Positions 8,026-16,346 of a stretch of 64,000 bases of DNA are shown here, piece after piece. Origin of the DNA: Bacteroidota bacterium. Its GTDB lineage: Bacteria; Bacteroidota; Bacteroidia; Chitinophagales; LD1. The translations under genes and the position numbers were made by a program. The first letter of the stretch is position 1. Each line of letters starts with the position of its first letter. Under the pieces are notes generated by a model that searched no databases, was not told the DNA's origin, and saw only the letters and a list, made by a program, of their open reading frames with translations. The stretch lies in assembly GCA_947475165.1 (NCBI GenBank), contig CANJLD010000002.1:1-64000 (forward strand). The letters run 5' to 3'.

Positions 8026-9924
8026 TTAAGAAATGCCGTTGACAAAATACATATCTATCTGACCTTTATTCTTGGCTTCTATTTTTCCGCGGTGCGTACA
8101 GCTTACTTTTCCTTTTACCAATTCATAAGTGGTACCGGAAATATTGATTTTCCCTTCCTCACCGTGTTGCTCCATTCGCGCAGCAATATTTACGGTGTCT
8201 CCCCAAATATCGTAAGCAAATTTTCGTAATCCAACTATACCGGCAATAAGTGGTCCGGTATGAATTCCAATTCTGATTTCGAAATAAATACCACCAGTTT
8301 TCTCCTTCTCTTCTTTAGTGCGCTTCATAAACTCCTGCATTTCGAGAGCCGCACAAATTACGTAGTAGGCATTATCTACATCAGCCTTTGGCAAGCCGCC
8401 CACACACAGATAAGCATCGCCAATGGTTTTTATTTTTTCAATTTTATACTTGCCAACTATGTCATCAAAATTTTTGAAGTAATAGTCAATTTCTGTTACC
8501 AATTGGTTCGGACTCATCTTTTCAGCCGCACCGGTAAAGTTTTTAATATCGGCAAACAACACGGTTGCCATATCGTAATTCTTTGCTTTGGAGTGTCCGC
8601 TTTCTTTTAATTCGGCAGCCACTTCTGCTGGTAAAATATTCAGCAGCAATTCATCCGATTTTCTTTTCTCCACAGCAATCAGTCTTGTATCGTTACGTTT
8701 TTGTATGAAAGCAAAAATGGCGAGCGAAGCAATTACAGCCAATAAACCAATGCCGATGAACGAAGCTTTCTTCACCAGTTTCTGTTTTTCAAAAGCCGAA
8801 TTCATTTCCGAATCTTTTTTAGACTGAATTGCCTTTGCAATCTGTCGCTCCTTGTCAAAATTCGTTTGCAACTCAAGTTGCGTCATTTTTTTTGCCAGAT
8901 CTTTTGTATGATTTGTTTCAGACAGTTCATGAAATTTTACGTGATAATCAAGCGCTTTTGTTTTATCGCCTTTATATAGATATGCGTAGTAAAGTGCTTC
9001 TGCTGAACTCTTTTCCAAATCAGTTTCGCCATTTGCTTTCCCTTCTTGCAGCGACATTTTGGCAAGGTCAATAGCCAAATCATATTGTTTATCGCTGAGC
9101 AAAACAAAACACATGAGCAATCGGCTATGACTAAACGATGACATTGAACCGGTCTCCTGAAAAATGTCCATTGCCTGGGTAACATTTTTCATGGCTTGCT
9201 TCGTATCATTCTTATCGTAGTAGATAGAGGCCAACTGTTGCAAGCAACTTGCTTTGTTATTCAGGTTTCCCGCATCTTCCGAAAGCAGAATGGCCTCATT
9301 ATATTTTGCAAGCGCATCGTCCAATTTCCCTTTCTTATACAATTGATTCGCCAGTTCAAAAGTTACATTGCCGTACCATTCTTTAAAGTTCGCTTCTTTG
9401 GCAACAGCTAATGATTTAGTATAAAGCTCCAACGCCTTTTCATCTTCGCCAAGCGATTCATAAATAGTGGCTTTGCCATCTAAGCAACGAGCAATATTTC
9501 TTTTGTCGCCAATTTTTTCTGCAAGTAAAAGTGCGGTTTGATAAAGGTCAAGTGCCTTGCCATATTGCCCCTGATTCAATTCTAAATTTGCCAGCCAGTA
9601 TTTGCTAAAAGAAATAGCGGAAGTATCATTAAGCTGCTCGCTGAGTGCTTCTGCCTGATTGATAAAAATTCGCGCTTTGGCGTAATCGTCAATTTTATAA
9701 TTCGCAACGCCCATTAAAACCACCGCCTTTGTCTGCCCTTTCTTATACCCAATATTTTCTGCTGCCGATTTTGCGTTGCCTGCTGTAGCCAAACTTTCTT
9801 TAGGCTTTTGGTTCAAAAGCGACTCTGCCTTTTGATTCAACTGATCAACATCATTTTCACTCTGCGCCAACGCAATAGCACAGAAAAGAAGAGAGAGAAA
9901 AACAAACGAGGAGAATTTTTTCAT
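8026..9924 (-). CDS. TPR-sensor class III adenylate cyclase
   Basis: The protein has about 632 residues: signal peptide (MKKFSSFVFLSLLFCAIALA), a periplasmic array of about seven TPR-like helical repeats (roughly 40-330, e.g. ALDLYQTALLLAEKIGD and ALELYTKSLAVA), one membrane segment (SFIGIGLLAVIASLAIFAF), and a C-terminal cyclase domain with LFADIKNF, KIKTIGDAYLCVGG and FAYDIWGDTVNIAARM. Lys and Asp at the purine-recognition sites point to ATP. The layout mirrors TPR histidine kinases of Bacteroidota, with a cyclase as output. The ATG at 9924 is preferred to the GTG at 9930. It is the first gene of the proposed operon and its sequence strongly resembles the next cyclase, suggesting duplication. 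Confidence 0.88.
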   Translation of the reverse strand: MKKFSSFVFLSLLFCAIALAQSENDVDQLNQKAESLLNQKPKESLATAGNAKSAAENIGYKKGQTKAVVLMGVANYKIDDYAKARIFINQAEALSEQLNDTSAISFSKYWLANLELNQGQYGKALDLYQTALLLAEKIGDKRNIARCLDGKATIYESLGEDEKALELYTKSLAVAKEANFKEWYGNVTFELANQLYKKGKLDDALAKYNEAILLSEDAGNLNNKASCLQQLASIYYDKNDTKQAMKNVTQAMDIFQETGSMSSFSHSRLLMCFVLLSDKQYDLAIDLAKMSLQEGKANGETDLEKSSAEALYYAYLYKGDKTKALDYHVKFHELSETNHTKDLAKKMTQLELQTNFDKERQIAKAIQSKKDSEMNSAFEKQKLVKKASFIGIGLLAVIASLAIFAFIQKRNDTRLIAVEKRKSDELLLNILPAEVAAELKESGHSKAKNYDMATVLFADIKNFTGAAEKMSPNQLVTEIDYYFKNFDDIVGKYKIEKIKTIGDAYLCVGGLPKADVDNAYYVICAALEMQEFMKRTKEEKEKTGGIYFEIRIGIHTGPLIAGIVGLRKFAYDIWGDTVNIAARMEQHGEEGKINISGTTYELVKGKVSCTHRGKIEAKNKGQIDMYFVNGIS

Positions 9925-10034
9925 CAACACAATTTAAATTCAATATAGGAACAAATCGCCATTAATAACAAACTGAAAGAGGAAATTTGGATTGTGGAAT
10001 TGACCGGTGATGGTTACTTAATAAGATAAATGAC

Positions 10035-10511
10035 CTATTTTTCGCTGACAAAAAGGAAATCAATTCGCTTCGTTTTGCCTTTGTTCTTTCCTTCAATATA
10101 GGCGTGAAGATGAGCGGCATCTTTTAGCTCATACACAATTCGCTGAGGAAAATCGTGCGTGAGGTTTTCTGCCACAAAAGATTTTGAAGTAAACAAAGTG
10201 ATTTTAAACTCCACTTCCTTTCCTTTGTTTTCGCCTTGGGGTTTGGGGATGTAAAAATAATTTGCCCCTCGCACTATCAGCCGAATTGATTCATCGAAAT
10301 AAATATCTGTTTCGTCTTTATCGTGTTCTTCCTGCGCATAGTGATAAATAATACCGCCAATCATAGTGTCATTTATAGTCTGCCACTTTTCGTACGCCTG
10401 TTTGCCATCCAATTTCCAGCTTCCTTCCAACCACAAAAATTGCTTTACAGAATTTTCCTGTGCGTATGCAATTGAAGTTATCGAGATAAAAAATAAATGC
10501 AGGTACCTCAT
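10035..10511 (-). CDS. Exported DUF6265-like protein
   Basis: This is a 158-residue protein with a signal peptide (MRYLHLFFISITSIAYAQ) and the early WLEGSWKLDG motif that marks small DUF6265-type lipocalin-like proteins; no enzymatic residues are evident. The ORF-track start lies inside paaD; the ATG at 10511 overlaps or abuts the paaD stop (10513) and directly precedes the signal peptide. The spacing suggests it is transcribed with the paa genes, but a role in phenylacetate breakdown is not shown. Confidence 0.7.
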   Translation of the reverse strand: MRYLHLFFISITSIAYAQENSVKQFLWLEGSWKLDGKQAYEKWQTINDTMIGGIIYHYAQEEHDKDETDIYFDESIRLIVRGANYFYIPKPQGENKGKEVEFKITLFTSKSFVAENLTHDFPQRIVYELKDAAHLHAYIEGKNKGKTKRIDFLFVSEK

Positions 10512-10512
10512 T

Positions 10513-11010
10513 CTAAATCGGTTTGAATTGTTCGAAGCCTTGTTTGCACGAAAAACAAAAACGAATAGCGCGACAAAGTGTGGAGCCAAATGCAGAGCGC
10601 AAAGTAGTATCGGTGCTATGACAATGCGGACAGCGAACTTTGTTGAGTTGCTCTTCTGTGAGCTCACCATCATTAAGCATAACCGGTGGAGCTAAACCAA
10701 ATTTCTCCAATTTGATTTTTGCAGAAGGTTTCATTCGGTCACTCGTCCATTGCGTTTCAAAATCAACTTTTACTTCAACCTCCTCAAAGCCGAGCTTCAG
10801 AATTTCTTCGCGAATATTTTTTTTGATTACGTCAATAGCGGGGCAACCAACAAATGTTGGAGTCATTGTAACTTGTGCGGAATTAGAATCGCGAATTTCA
10901 ATTCCCGTAATCATACCCATATCCACTATAGAAATTACAGGAATCTCGGGGTCTTTCACGTTTTCCAGTGCAAGCCAAATTTGTTGTTCTGTAATTTCCT
11001 GTATTTCCAT
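10513..11010 (-). CDS. paaD: Phenylacetyl-CoA 1,2-epoxidase subunit PaaD
   Basis: PaaD belongs to the MIP18/DUF59 family and is needed to mature the PaaABCE monooxygenase, probably in iron handling. The N-terminal half has the DUF59 motif VKDPEIPVISIVDMGMI and TPTFVGCPAID. The C-terminal half has a zinc-ribbon-like pair, CPHCHSTDT and CFSCKQGFEQF. The ATG at 11010 gives MEIQEITEQQIW. It follows paaC closely (paaC stop 11033) and is the fourth gene of TetR-paaABCD. Confidence 0.92.
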   Translation of the reverse strand: MEIQEITEQQIWLALENVKDPEIPVISIVDMGMITGIEIRDSNSAQVTMTPTFVGCPAIDVIKKNIREEILKLGFEEVEVKVDFETQWTSDRMKPSAKIKLEKFGLAPPVMLNDGELTEEQLNKVRCPHCHSTDTTLRSAFGSTLCRAIRFCFSCKQGFEQFKPI

Positions 11011-11032
11011 TCTCGAATTCTCAAATTTGCAT

Positions 11033-11788
11033 CTACCATTCCGCATCAATATCCGTTCTCACCACTTCGCACATTTCATCTAAAAGAGGTTTCAAAAATT
11101 CAGAATGAAAAGCTTTGCGTCCTCCGTAAACTATTTTCGATTCATCGGTTGCGGGAACTTTCAAATTTGCCACTTCAAGAATTGGAATGATTTTTTCCTG
11201 CCAGCGTTTTTTTAATTCATCTTCTCCGACAAAAATATTTTCTGAAATCAATTCGTTTTCAAATTCACTTTTTTCAAAAATGCCAAGTGACAAATGCCAG
11301 GCATAATTCAAAGATGATTGCAAGCGTGCCCTACTTTCTTCTGTTCCGTTGCCGAGTTGCTTTACAAAAGTATCAGCATGCATAACGTGATACTTTATTT
11401 CGCCTTTTACCTTCTTAGCAAGTTGCGCTAACGGCTGAAAAGAAGATTGAGTTAGCATATCATACCGAATCAATTCAGCATGGTCGAACAAGAACTGACG
11501 AACAATACTGAAATCGTATTCACCAATAGGCTGCTCAACAAACTGACAGCATTTGAATTGCTTTTCTTCACGTTTAAATGCAAGTGTATCCGGATCAGCT
11601 TCTCCTAAAACTTCATTCAGAATTTTATAAAGTGCTTGTGCGTGTCCAATTTTATCCTGCGCCATTGAAGAAAACGCGAGGTCTTCTTCCAGCATTGGAC
11701 CAATACCCGTCCATTCCGAATTACGGTGACCGATGATGAGCGCATCATCTGCCATTTTGTAAAGTAAATTTTTAAGTGCGTTGCTCAT
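11033..11788 (-). CDS. paaC: Phenylacetyl-CoA 1,2-epoxidase structural subunit PaaC
   Basis: PaaC is the non-catalytic ferritin-like partner of PaaA in the multicomponent epoxidase. The protein has about 251 residues and family motifs DDALIIGHRNSEWTGIGPMLEEDLAFSSMAQDKIGHA and HVMHADTFVKQLGNGTEESR. I take MSNALKNLLYKMAD as the start. It overlaps the end of paaB by a few bases, which suggests translational coupling. Confidence 0.93.
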   Translation of the reverse strand: MSNALKNLLYKMADDALIIGHRNSEWTGIGPMLEEDLAFSSMAQDKIGHAQALYKILNEVLGEADPDTLAFKREEKQFKCCQFVEQPIGEYDFSIVRQFLFDHAELIRYDMLTQSSFQPLAQLAKKVKGEIKYHVMHADTFVKQLGNGTEESRARLQSSLNYAWHLSLGIFEKSEFENELISENIFVGEDELKKRWQEKIIPILEVANLKVPATDESKIVYGGRKAFHSEFLKPLLDEMCEVVRTDIDAEW

Positions 11789-11790
11789 TT

Positions 11791-12153
11791 TCAAACTTTT
11801 TGCTTGCTCTGAAATTTTTCAATTTTATCTCTCACCTTATAATATGCCGGATCACGGAAAGTTTTTTCAGGAGTGGTTTCAAACATATCTTCATCATCCG
11901 AACCGAATGTGTAAACATCGCTTGTCTTCACCACCCAAAGGTTGGTTGTCTTTCCTCTTCTGCCAAAAACTTCTTTCGCCATCACCAAAGCCATTTCAGG
12001 ATTTGATGCGTGAACGACTCCTACGTGCGTTACATGTTTCCCTCTCTTTTCCTGATGAAAAACTTCATAGGTAATTAAATGAGAGTTCGTCTTTTCCACT
12101 TCGGCAGAAGGTTCTAAAGACAAGCGTTTTATTCTTGGGTCTAACGTGTTCAT
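11791..12153 (-). CDS. paaB: Phenylacetyl-CoA 1,2-epoxidase subunit PaaB
   Basis: PaaB is the small subunit that bridges PaaAC heterodimers. The 120-residue protein matches the family in YEVFHQEKRGKHVTHVGVVHA and the WVVKTSDV region. It has an N-terminal extension of about 20 residues (MNTLDPRIKRLSLEP), a form often seen outside Proteobacteria. Upstream, the gap to paaA contains a heptanucleotide tandem array. Confidence 0.9.
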   Translation of the reverse strand: MNTLDPRIKRLSLEPSAEVEKTNSHLITYEVFHQEKRGKHVTHVGVVHASNPEMALVMAKEVFGRRGKTTNLWVVKTSDVYTFGSDDEDMFETTPEKTFRDPAYYKVRDKIEKFQSKQKV

Positions 12154-12181
12154 TGTATTTTGTATTTTGTATTTTGTATTT
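12154..12181. repeat. Heptanucleotide array (TGTATTT)x4
   Basis: Four exact tandem copies of TGTATTT fill part of the 61-bp paaA-paaB gap, directly next to the paaB start codon. It belongs to the set of 7-bp arrays found across the window. Confidence 0.95.
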
Positions 12182-12214
12182 CATTCTCAAATTCTCCCAT
12201 CCGCTAACTCCTAA

Positions 12215-13201
12215 TTACGCAAGTGGCACTACATATTTTTCTGTCGGATTCATCAATGCCTGGCGCACCCATCTTCCCGCTTCTTCTGCAAATTTTCTGA
12301 CTGCAATTCTTTCGGCATTACAAGGTCCGCCACCATTAATTACTTTCTTAAATTCATTCCAATCGGGGTCGCTGAATTCCCAAATGCCATCGTTGTTCTT
12401 TTTCAAATTCGGGTCAGGGAAAGTGATATCGAGTTCCCAAATTTTAGGAACGTATTGGTCGAGGAACTGATTTCGCATATCGTCATTCGAAGCGAGTTTC
12501 ACTTTCCACTTCATCAATTTTTCGCTGTGCGCGCTCATTTTATCTGGCGGACCAAAAAAATGTAACAAAGGAACATACCACCGGTTGATGGCATCCTGCA
12601 AAATTGCGCGCTGATGTTTTGTGCCCGTAGCTAGATAAACCACATTATCGTGACCTTGCTTTAAGTGAAAACTTTCTTCGTAACAAATTCTTTCCAACGC
12701 GCGACAATACGGACCGTAACTTCCTTTACTATTAATAACCTGATTTACGATGGCTGCGCCATCCACTAAAAATCCGATCACCGCTATATCTGCCCATGTT
12801 TTAGCAGGGTAATTAAATACGTTTGAATATTTCGATTTACCATTCAGCAAATCATTCAGCATTTCCTCTCGCGTTTTGCCAAGCGTTTCAGCTGCCGAAT
12901 AAAGTAACTGACCATGCCCGATTTCGTCCTGCACTTTTGCAATCAACGCCAACTTTCTTCTGAAATTTGGAGCACGGGTAATCCAAGTTCCTTCGGGCAA
13001 CGCACCAACAATTTCTGAATGCGCATGTTGCTCAATCATACGAATGAGTTGCTTGCGATATTCCACCGGCATCCAATCCTGCGGTTCAATTTTTTCGCCA
13101 CGAGCAATTCGCGATTCAAACGCTTCCAATTTCTCGGGGTCTTCCACCGTGGTGTTCATTCGTTTTGCATCTTCTTCCGATAAGTTTGTGCTTCCGTACA
13201 T
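12215..13201 (-). CDS. paaA: Phenylacetyl-CoA 1,2-epoxidase catalytic subunit PaaA
   Basis: PaaA is the di-iron oxygenase subunit that makes ring-1,2-epoxyphenylacetyl-CoA. At 328 residues it has the family length. Iron-ligand carboxylate/His motifs of the ferritin-like fold are visible: [23 protein letters not shown] and [15 protein letters not shown]. The start ATG at 13201 lies 3 bases after the stop of the TetR gene, so regulator and enzyme share a transcript. The order is tetR-paaA-B-C-D; the usual reductase gene paaE is not in the window. Confidence 0.95.
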   Translation of the reverse strand: MYGSTNLSEEDAKRMNTTVEDPEKLEAFESRIARGEKIEPQDWMPVEYRKQLIRMIEQHAHSEIVGALPEGTWITRAPNFRRKLALIAKVQDEIGHGQLLYSAAETLGKTREEMLNDLLNGKSKYSNVFNYPAKTWADIAVIGFLVDGAAIVNQVINSKGSYGPYCRALERICYEESFHLKQGHDNVVYLATGTKHQRAILQDAINRWYVPLLHFFGPPDKMSAHSEKLMKWKVKLASNDDMRNQFLDQYVPKIWELDITFPDPNLKKNNDGIWEFSDPDWNEFKKVINGGGPCNAERIAVRKFAEEAGRWVRQALMNPTEKYVVPLA

Positions 13202-13204
13202 GGT

Positions 13205-13780
13205 TTATGATTTAAGTCCTTTCAATAATAAATCAGAAATATCATTCGCAATTTCTTCTTGTGTCAAATTTTCGTTCGAGTTATACAAATCGTAAGTGGC
13301 GTTTAGCGCAGAGAAAATTGCGAAGGCAATCAACTTCGAATTCATTTTTTTGAAATCGTCCTTCTTAATTCCCTTGTCAATAATATCGCGGAATTTCATT
13401 TCATATTCAAAGCGTAGTTTTTTGAATTTGCCCAAATTCGGCTGTTCTAAAAATACCCACTCATTAAAAAATACTTCCGATGCTTCAAGGTTCGATACAA
13501 TTACACCAATGTGTGCTTTAATAACAACTTTCAATTTGCGCTGAAATTTTTCCTCAGTAACAACTGCTTTATCAAACGCAGCAAAAAACTGCTGCGCCAT
13601 ATCAAAACAAATTTCGCGTAGCAAATCATCTTTGCTTTTATAATGGTTGTATAAACTCGGAGCCTGTATGCCAACTTCTTTTGCCAACTCACGCATACCA
13701 ACAGCCGCATAACCGCGCTCGCGGAAAAGCTTTTGCGCTGTTTTCTTTACTTTTTCTTTGGTTGTTTGTGCAACTGCCAT
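13205..13780 (-). CDS. TetR-family regulator of the paa operon
   Basis: This 191-residue protein has an N-terminal TetR helix-turn-helix (AQKLFRERGYAAVGMRELAKEVGIQAPSLYNHYKSKDDLL) and a less conserved ligand domain. By context it is probably the PaaR-type repressor released by phenylacetyl-CoA or a later intermediate. That is inference. The ATG at 13780 (MAVAQTTKEK) is preferred to an upstream start. A perfect palindrome 32 bases upstream is the likely operator, implying autoregulation. Confidence 0.9.
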   Translation of the reverse strand: MAVAQTTKEKVKKTAQKLFRERGYAAVGMRELAKEVGIQAPSLYNHYKSKDDLLREICFDMAQQFFAAFDKAVVTEEKFQRKLKVVIKAHIGVIVSNLEASEVFFNEWVFLEQPNLGKFKKLRFEYEMKFRDIIDKGIKKDDFKKMNSKLIAFAIFSALNATYDLYNSNENLTQEEIANDISDLLLKGLKS

Positions 13781-13811
13781 AACTCTTAGCAAAAGAAAGC
13801 TTTTCTTTTGA

Positions 13812-13829
13812 AACTAACAAGTGTTAGTT
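13812..13829. promoter_or_regulatory. Palindromic operator before tetR-paaABCD
   Basis: AACTAACA-AG-TGTTAGTT is an inverted repeat with perfect 8-base arms, a usual size for a TetR dimer site. It lies 32-49 bases upstream of the regulator's ATG, overlapping the expected promoter region (a TAGTTTCA box on the minus strand). Binding of the adjacent regulator is inferred. Confidence 0.75.
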
Positions 13830-13842
13830 ATCTTGAAAATCT

Positions 13843-14295
13843 TTACTCGCTTAGAAAGTCAAATGAGTATTCATATTTACCCTCACCATCGTAAACTTTA
13901 ATCATGATAGAGTTGCTGTCTTTTTGCAAAATATCACTCTCATATATTATGCGGGGATGAGTGCTGCAAATAGTATGTGCTATTCGAAGCATTAACCGGT
14001 TCCCTTCTAAATGGAAATAACTACATGAATCGTTACTGAAATTATTTGATGCAGTAGAATCATCAAGAAGTAGAAATACGTCCATTTCTATTCTATTGCC
14101 CTTCGGAGGATGCTTTTTAGCAGTAACCCTTCCTCTAAATGAAATTGGCTTGATTAGGTTTCGACAATTACTTTTTTGAATTGAATCATGCCGCAAGTAA
14201 TTATCTCTATCAGCCGAATTACAAATTATATCACGCTGAATATAAATTACGCATATAAAGAGGAATCCGAGTAATATGGAAATTTTGCTTTTCAT
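13843..14295 (-). CDS. Hypothetical exported protein
   Basis: The 150-residue product from the ATG at 14295 (MKSKISILLGFLFICVIYIQ) starts with a hydrophobic segment that could be a signal peptide or anchor. The remainder is polar with several Cys (CNS, NCRN, SCSYF, TICST) and no motif I recognise. It ends very near the paa operator, upstream of the paa operon on the same strand. No function is proposed. Confidence 0.6.
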   Translation of the reverse strand: MKSKISILLGFLFICVIYIQRDIICNSADRDNYLRHDSIQKSNCRNLIKPISFRGRVTAKKHPPKGNRIEMDVFLLLDDSTASNNFSNDSCSYFHLEGNRLMLRIAHTICSTHPRIIYESDILQKDSNSIMIKVYDGEGKYEYSFDFLSE

Positions 14296-14346
14296 AAAAT
14301 TATGTACGCTAACATATAACAAGCAAAGCAAACAAGCTCTACCCAT

Positions 14347-14376
14347 TTTGAAATTCCACTTCTAAGTGTATATTCG
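14347..14376 (+). promoter_or_regulatory. Promoter of rimP-nusA-infB
   Basis: TTTG at 14347-14350, an 18-base spacer and TATATTCG at 14369-14376 match the Bacteroidota -33/-7 consensus (TTTG, TAnnTTTG) with one mismatch in the -7 box. The expected start of transcription, near 14383, lies before the hairpin in front of rimP. Confidence 0.65.
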
Positions 14377-14394
14377 CACCGGATTTATTGAGAA

Positions 14395-14426
14395 AGAGGG
14401 GACGAGAGTCCCCTCTCTTATTTTTC
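14395..14426 (+). terminator. Terminator-like hairpin just before rimP (possible attenuator)
   Basis: AGAGGGGAC-GAGA-GTCCCCTCT is a perfect 9-bp stem with a GAGA tetraloop, followed by CTTATTTTTC. It sits between the predicted promoter and the rimP ATG at 14431, so it is in the operon leader and could attenuate transcription or cover the start region. Confidence 0.7.
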
Positions 14427-14430
14427 GGAC

Positions 14431-14922
14431 ATGAACTTTGAAGCAGTAAAGAACAAGATTGAGGAGTGGTTGCAGCCCATACTGAACGAGAAAAATCTGT
14501 TTCTCGTGGACATCAAATTCCCAATGGGAAGGCAGATTGAGGTGTATGTGGACAGCGATAAAGGAATCCATATTTCGGAATGTGCCGAGATATCGCGGTT
14601 TCTGGAAAAGAATTTAGATGGCAGCGGTCTGGTGCCCGAAAACTACATTCTTGAGGTGAGCAGTCCGGGTATGGATAATCCGCTGCGGATTCCGCGCCAA
14701 TATAAGCGCAGAGTTGGGCAGGTTTTAGAAGTGACTAAAACAAACGGAGTGCAGGTGGTGGGAGAATTGATTGAAGCGAATGAGGCAAACATAAAGTTGC
14801 GCGATGTGCCGGAAGAAAAGAGCAAAACCCAGAAGGCCAAAAGCAAAGAAACACAAGAGCTAAAAGAACACGAACTGAAATTTGAGGAAATAAAAAAAGC
14901 CGTAATACAATTCAAATTCTAA
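14431..14922 (+). CDS. rimP: Ribosome maturation factor RimP
   Basis: RimP assists 30S subunit assembly. The 163-residue protein shows the conserved LFLVDIKFPMGRQIEVYVDSDKGI and YILEVSSPGMDNPLRIPRQYKRRVG stretches, and a C-terminal SH3-like region with a lysine/glutamate-rich tail (EKSKTQKAKSKETQ). It heads the classic rimP-nusA-infB operon. Confidence 0.95.
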   Translation: MNFEAVKNKIEEWLQPILNEKNLFLVDIKFPMGRQIEVYVDSDKGIHISECAEISRFLEKNLDGSGLVPENYILEVSSPGMDNPLRIPRQYKRRVGQVLEVTKTNGVQVVGELIEANEANIKLRDVPEEKSKTQKAKSKETQELKEHELKFEEIKKAVIQFKF

Positions 14923-14980
14923 AACCAATACTTGCATTTTAAAACTAAAACCATAAATCTTCAAAACAAAATTTAATACC

Positions 14981-16240
14981 ATGAACAGCTTAGATCTGAT
15001 TGACTCGTTCAGCGAGTTCAAGCAAATGAAAAATATCGATCGCCCGACTATGATGAAGGTGCTCGAAGACGTTTTCCGCACCTTGCTTCGCAAAAAATAT
15101 GGCGATGTAGATAATTTCGACATCATCGTAAACACCGATAAAGGCGATTTGGAAATTTGGCATAAACGCGAAATTGTAGAAGATGCCGCGGTGGAAAATC
15201 CGATTACGCAAATCGGAATTACCGAAGCGAAAAAGATTGAAGAGGATTTTGACATTGGTGAAGAAACCTATGAAAAAATCACACTGGAAAGTTTTGGTCG
15301 CAGAGCGGTTTTAGCTGCGCGTCAAACACTGGCATCGCGCGTTGGCGATTTAGAGAAAGACGAAGTTTTCAAAAAATATAAAGACCGTATTGGCGAAATT
15401 CTTTCAGCCGAAGTTTATCAGGTTTGGAAAAAAGAAATTCTGTTGCTGGATGAAGAAGGAAATGAATTGTTGCTTCCTAAATCTGAACAGATTAAAACTG
15501 ATTTCTTTAAGAAAGGCGAAACAATCCGCGCGGTAGTTCGCAAAGTTGAATTGCGCAACGGAACTCCGTTTATCATTCTCTCAAGAACCGACAATGCTTT
15601 CCTTGCAAAATTGATGGAAGCAGAAGTTCCTGAAATTTTTGACGGATTGATTGTGATTAAGAACATCGTTCGTGAACCGGGAGAAAAAGCAAAAGTTGTT
15701 GTTGAAAGTTTCGATGACAGAATTGACCCTGTGGGCGCATGTGTGGGTGTAAAGGGTTCTCGTATTCACGGCATTGTTCGTGAGTTGAAGAACGAAAATA
15801 TCGACATCATTAACCACACGAACAATCTTTCGTTGATGGTTCAACGCGCATTGGCTCCGGCAAAAATTACTTCGTTAGATATTAATCAGGAAACAAAAAG
15901 AATTTCGGTTTACCTCGCTCCTGACCAAGTGTCGTTAGCAATTGGTAAGCGCGGAGTGAACATTAAACTTGCCAGCCGTTTGGTTGGTTTCGAAATTGAT
16001 GTGTATCGCGAAAACGAAGAAGGCAACGAAGAAGAATACGATATTGACCTTGATGAATTTGCAGATGAAATTGACGACTGGATGATTGATGAGTTGAAAA
16101 AAATTGGTTGCGATACAGCGCGCAGTGTTCTTCAATTAAGCGAAGACGAATTGGTTCGCAGAACTGATTTGGAAGAAGAAACTATCAAGGAGATTCGCAA
16201 GATTCTTCAGACAGAGTTTCAAGATGATAAGAAGTCGTGA
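14981..16240 (+). CDS. nusA: Transcription termination/antitermination factor NusA
   Basis: NusA binds RNA polymerase and RNA. The 419-residue protein has the N-terminal polymerase-binding domain (1-130), an S1 domain (about 135-205), and two KH domains with GACVGVKGSRIHGIVREL and LAIGKRGVNIKLASRL. A short acidic linker (ENEEGNEEEYDIDLDEFADE) leads to one helix-hairpin repeat (ELKKIGCDTARSVLQLSEDEL). It lies 58 bases after rimP. Confidence 0.97.
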   Translation: MNSLDLIDSFSEFKQMKNIDRPTMMKVLEDVFRTLLRKKYGDVDNFDIIVNTDKGDLEIWHKREIVEDAAVENPITQIGITEAKKIEEDFDIGEETYEKITLESFGRRAVLAARQTLASRVGDLEKDEVFKKYKDRIGEILSAEVYQVWKKEILLLDEEGNELLLPKSEQIKTDFFKKGETIRAVVRKVELRNGTPFIILSRTDNAFLAKLMEAEVPEIFDGLIVIKNIVREPGEKAKVVVESFDDRIDPVGACVGVKGSRIHGIVRELKNENIDIINHTNNLSLMVQRALAPAKITSLDINQETKRISVYLAPDQVSLAIGKRGVNIKLASRLVGFEIDVYRENEEGNEEEYDIDLDEFADEIDDWMIDELKKIGCDTARSVLQLSEDELVRRTDLEEETIKEIRKILQTEFQDDKKS

Positions 16241-16279
16241 GTTTTGCGATGAGAACGGGTAAACAACAAACAAATAAGT

Positions 16280-16316
16280 GATGCGTAATTGGCGATGTAA
16301 CCAGTTACGCATCGCC
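16280..16316 (+). other. Alternative hairpins in the infB leader
   Basis: Two mutually exclusive stems can form here: GATGCGTAA (16280-16288) with TTACGCATC (16305-16313), or GGCGATG (16291-16297) with CATCGCC (16310-16316). They share the CATC bases, and lie about 30 bases before the infB ATG. There is no T-tract, so control of translation or RNA processing is more likely than termination; this is inference. Confidence 0.55.
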
Positions 16317-16346
16317 AACAAAATTACAAGTCACTAAATAAAATAC

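Noticed and set aside
10366-11190. Plus-strand ORFs opposite paaD/paaC
   Set aside because: Overlap well-recognised paa genes; no conserved motif.
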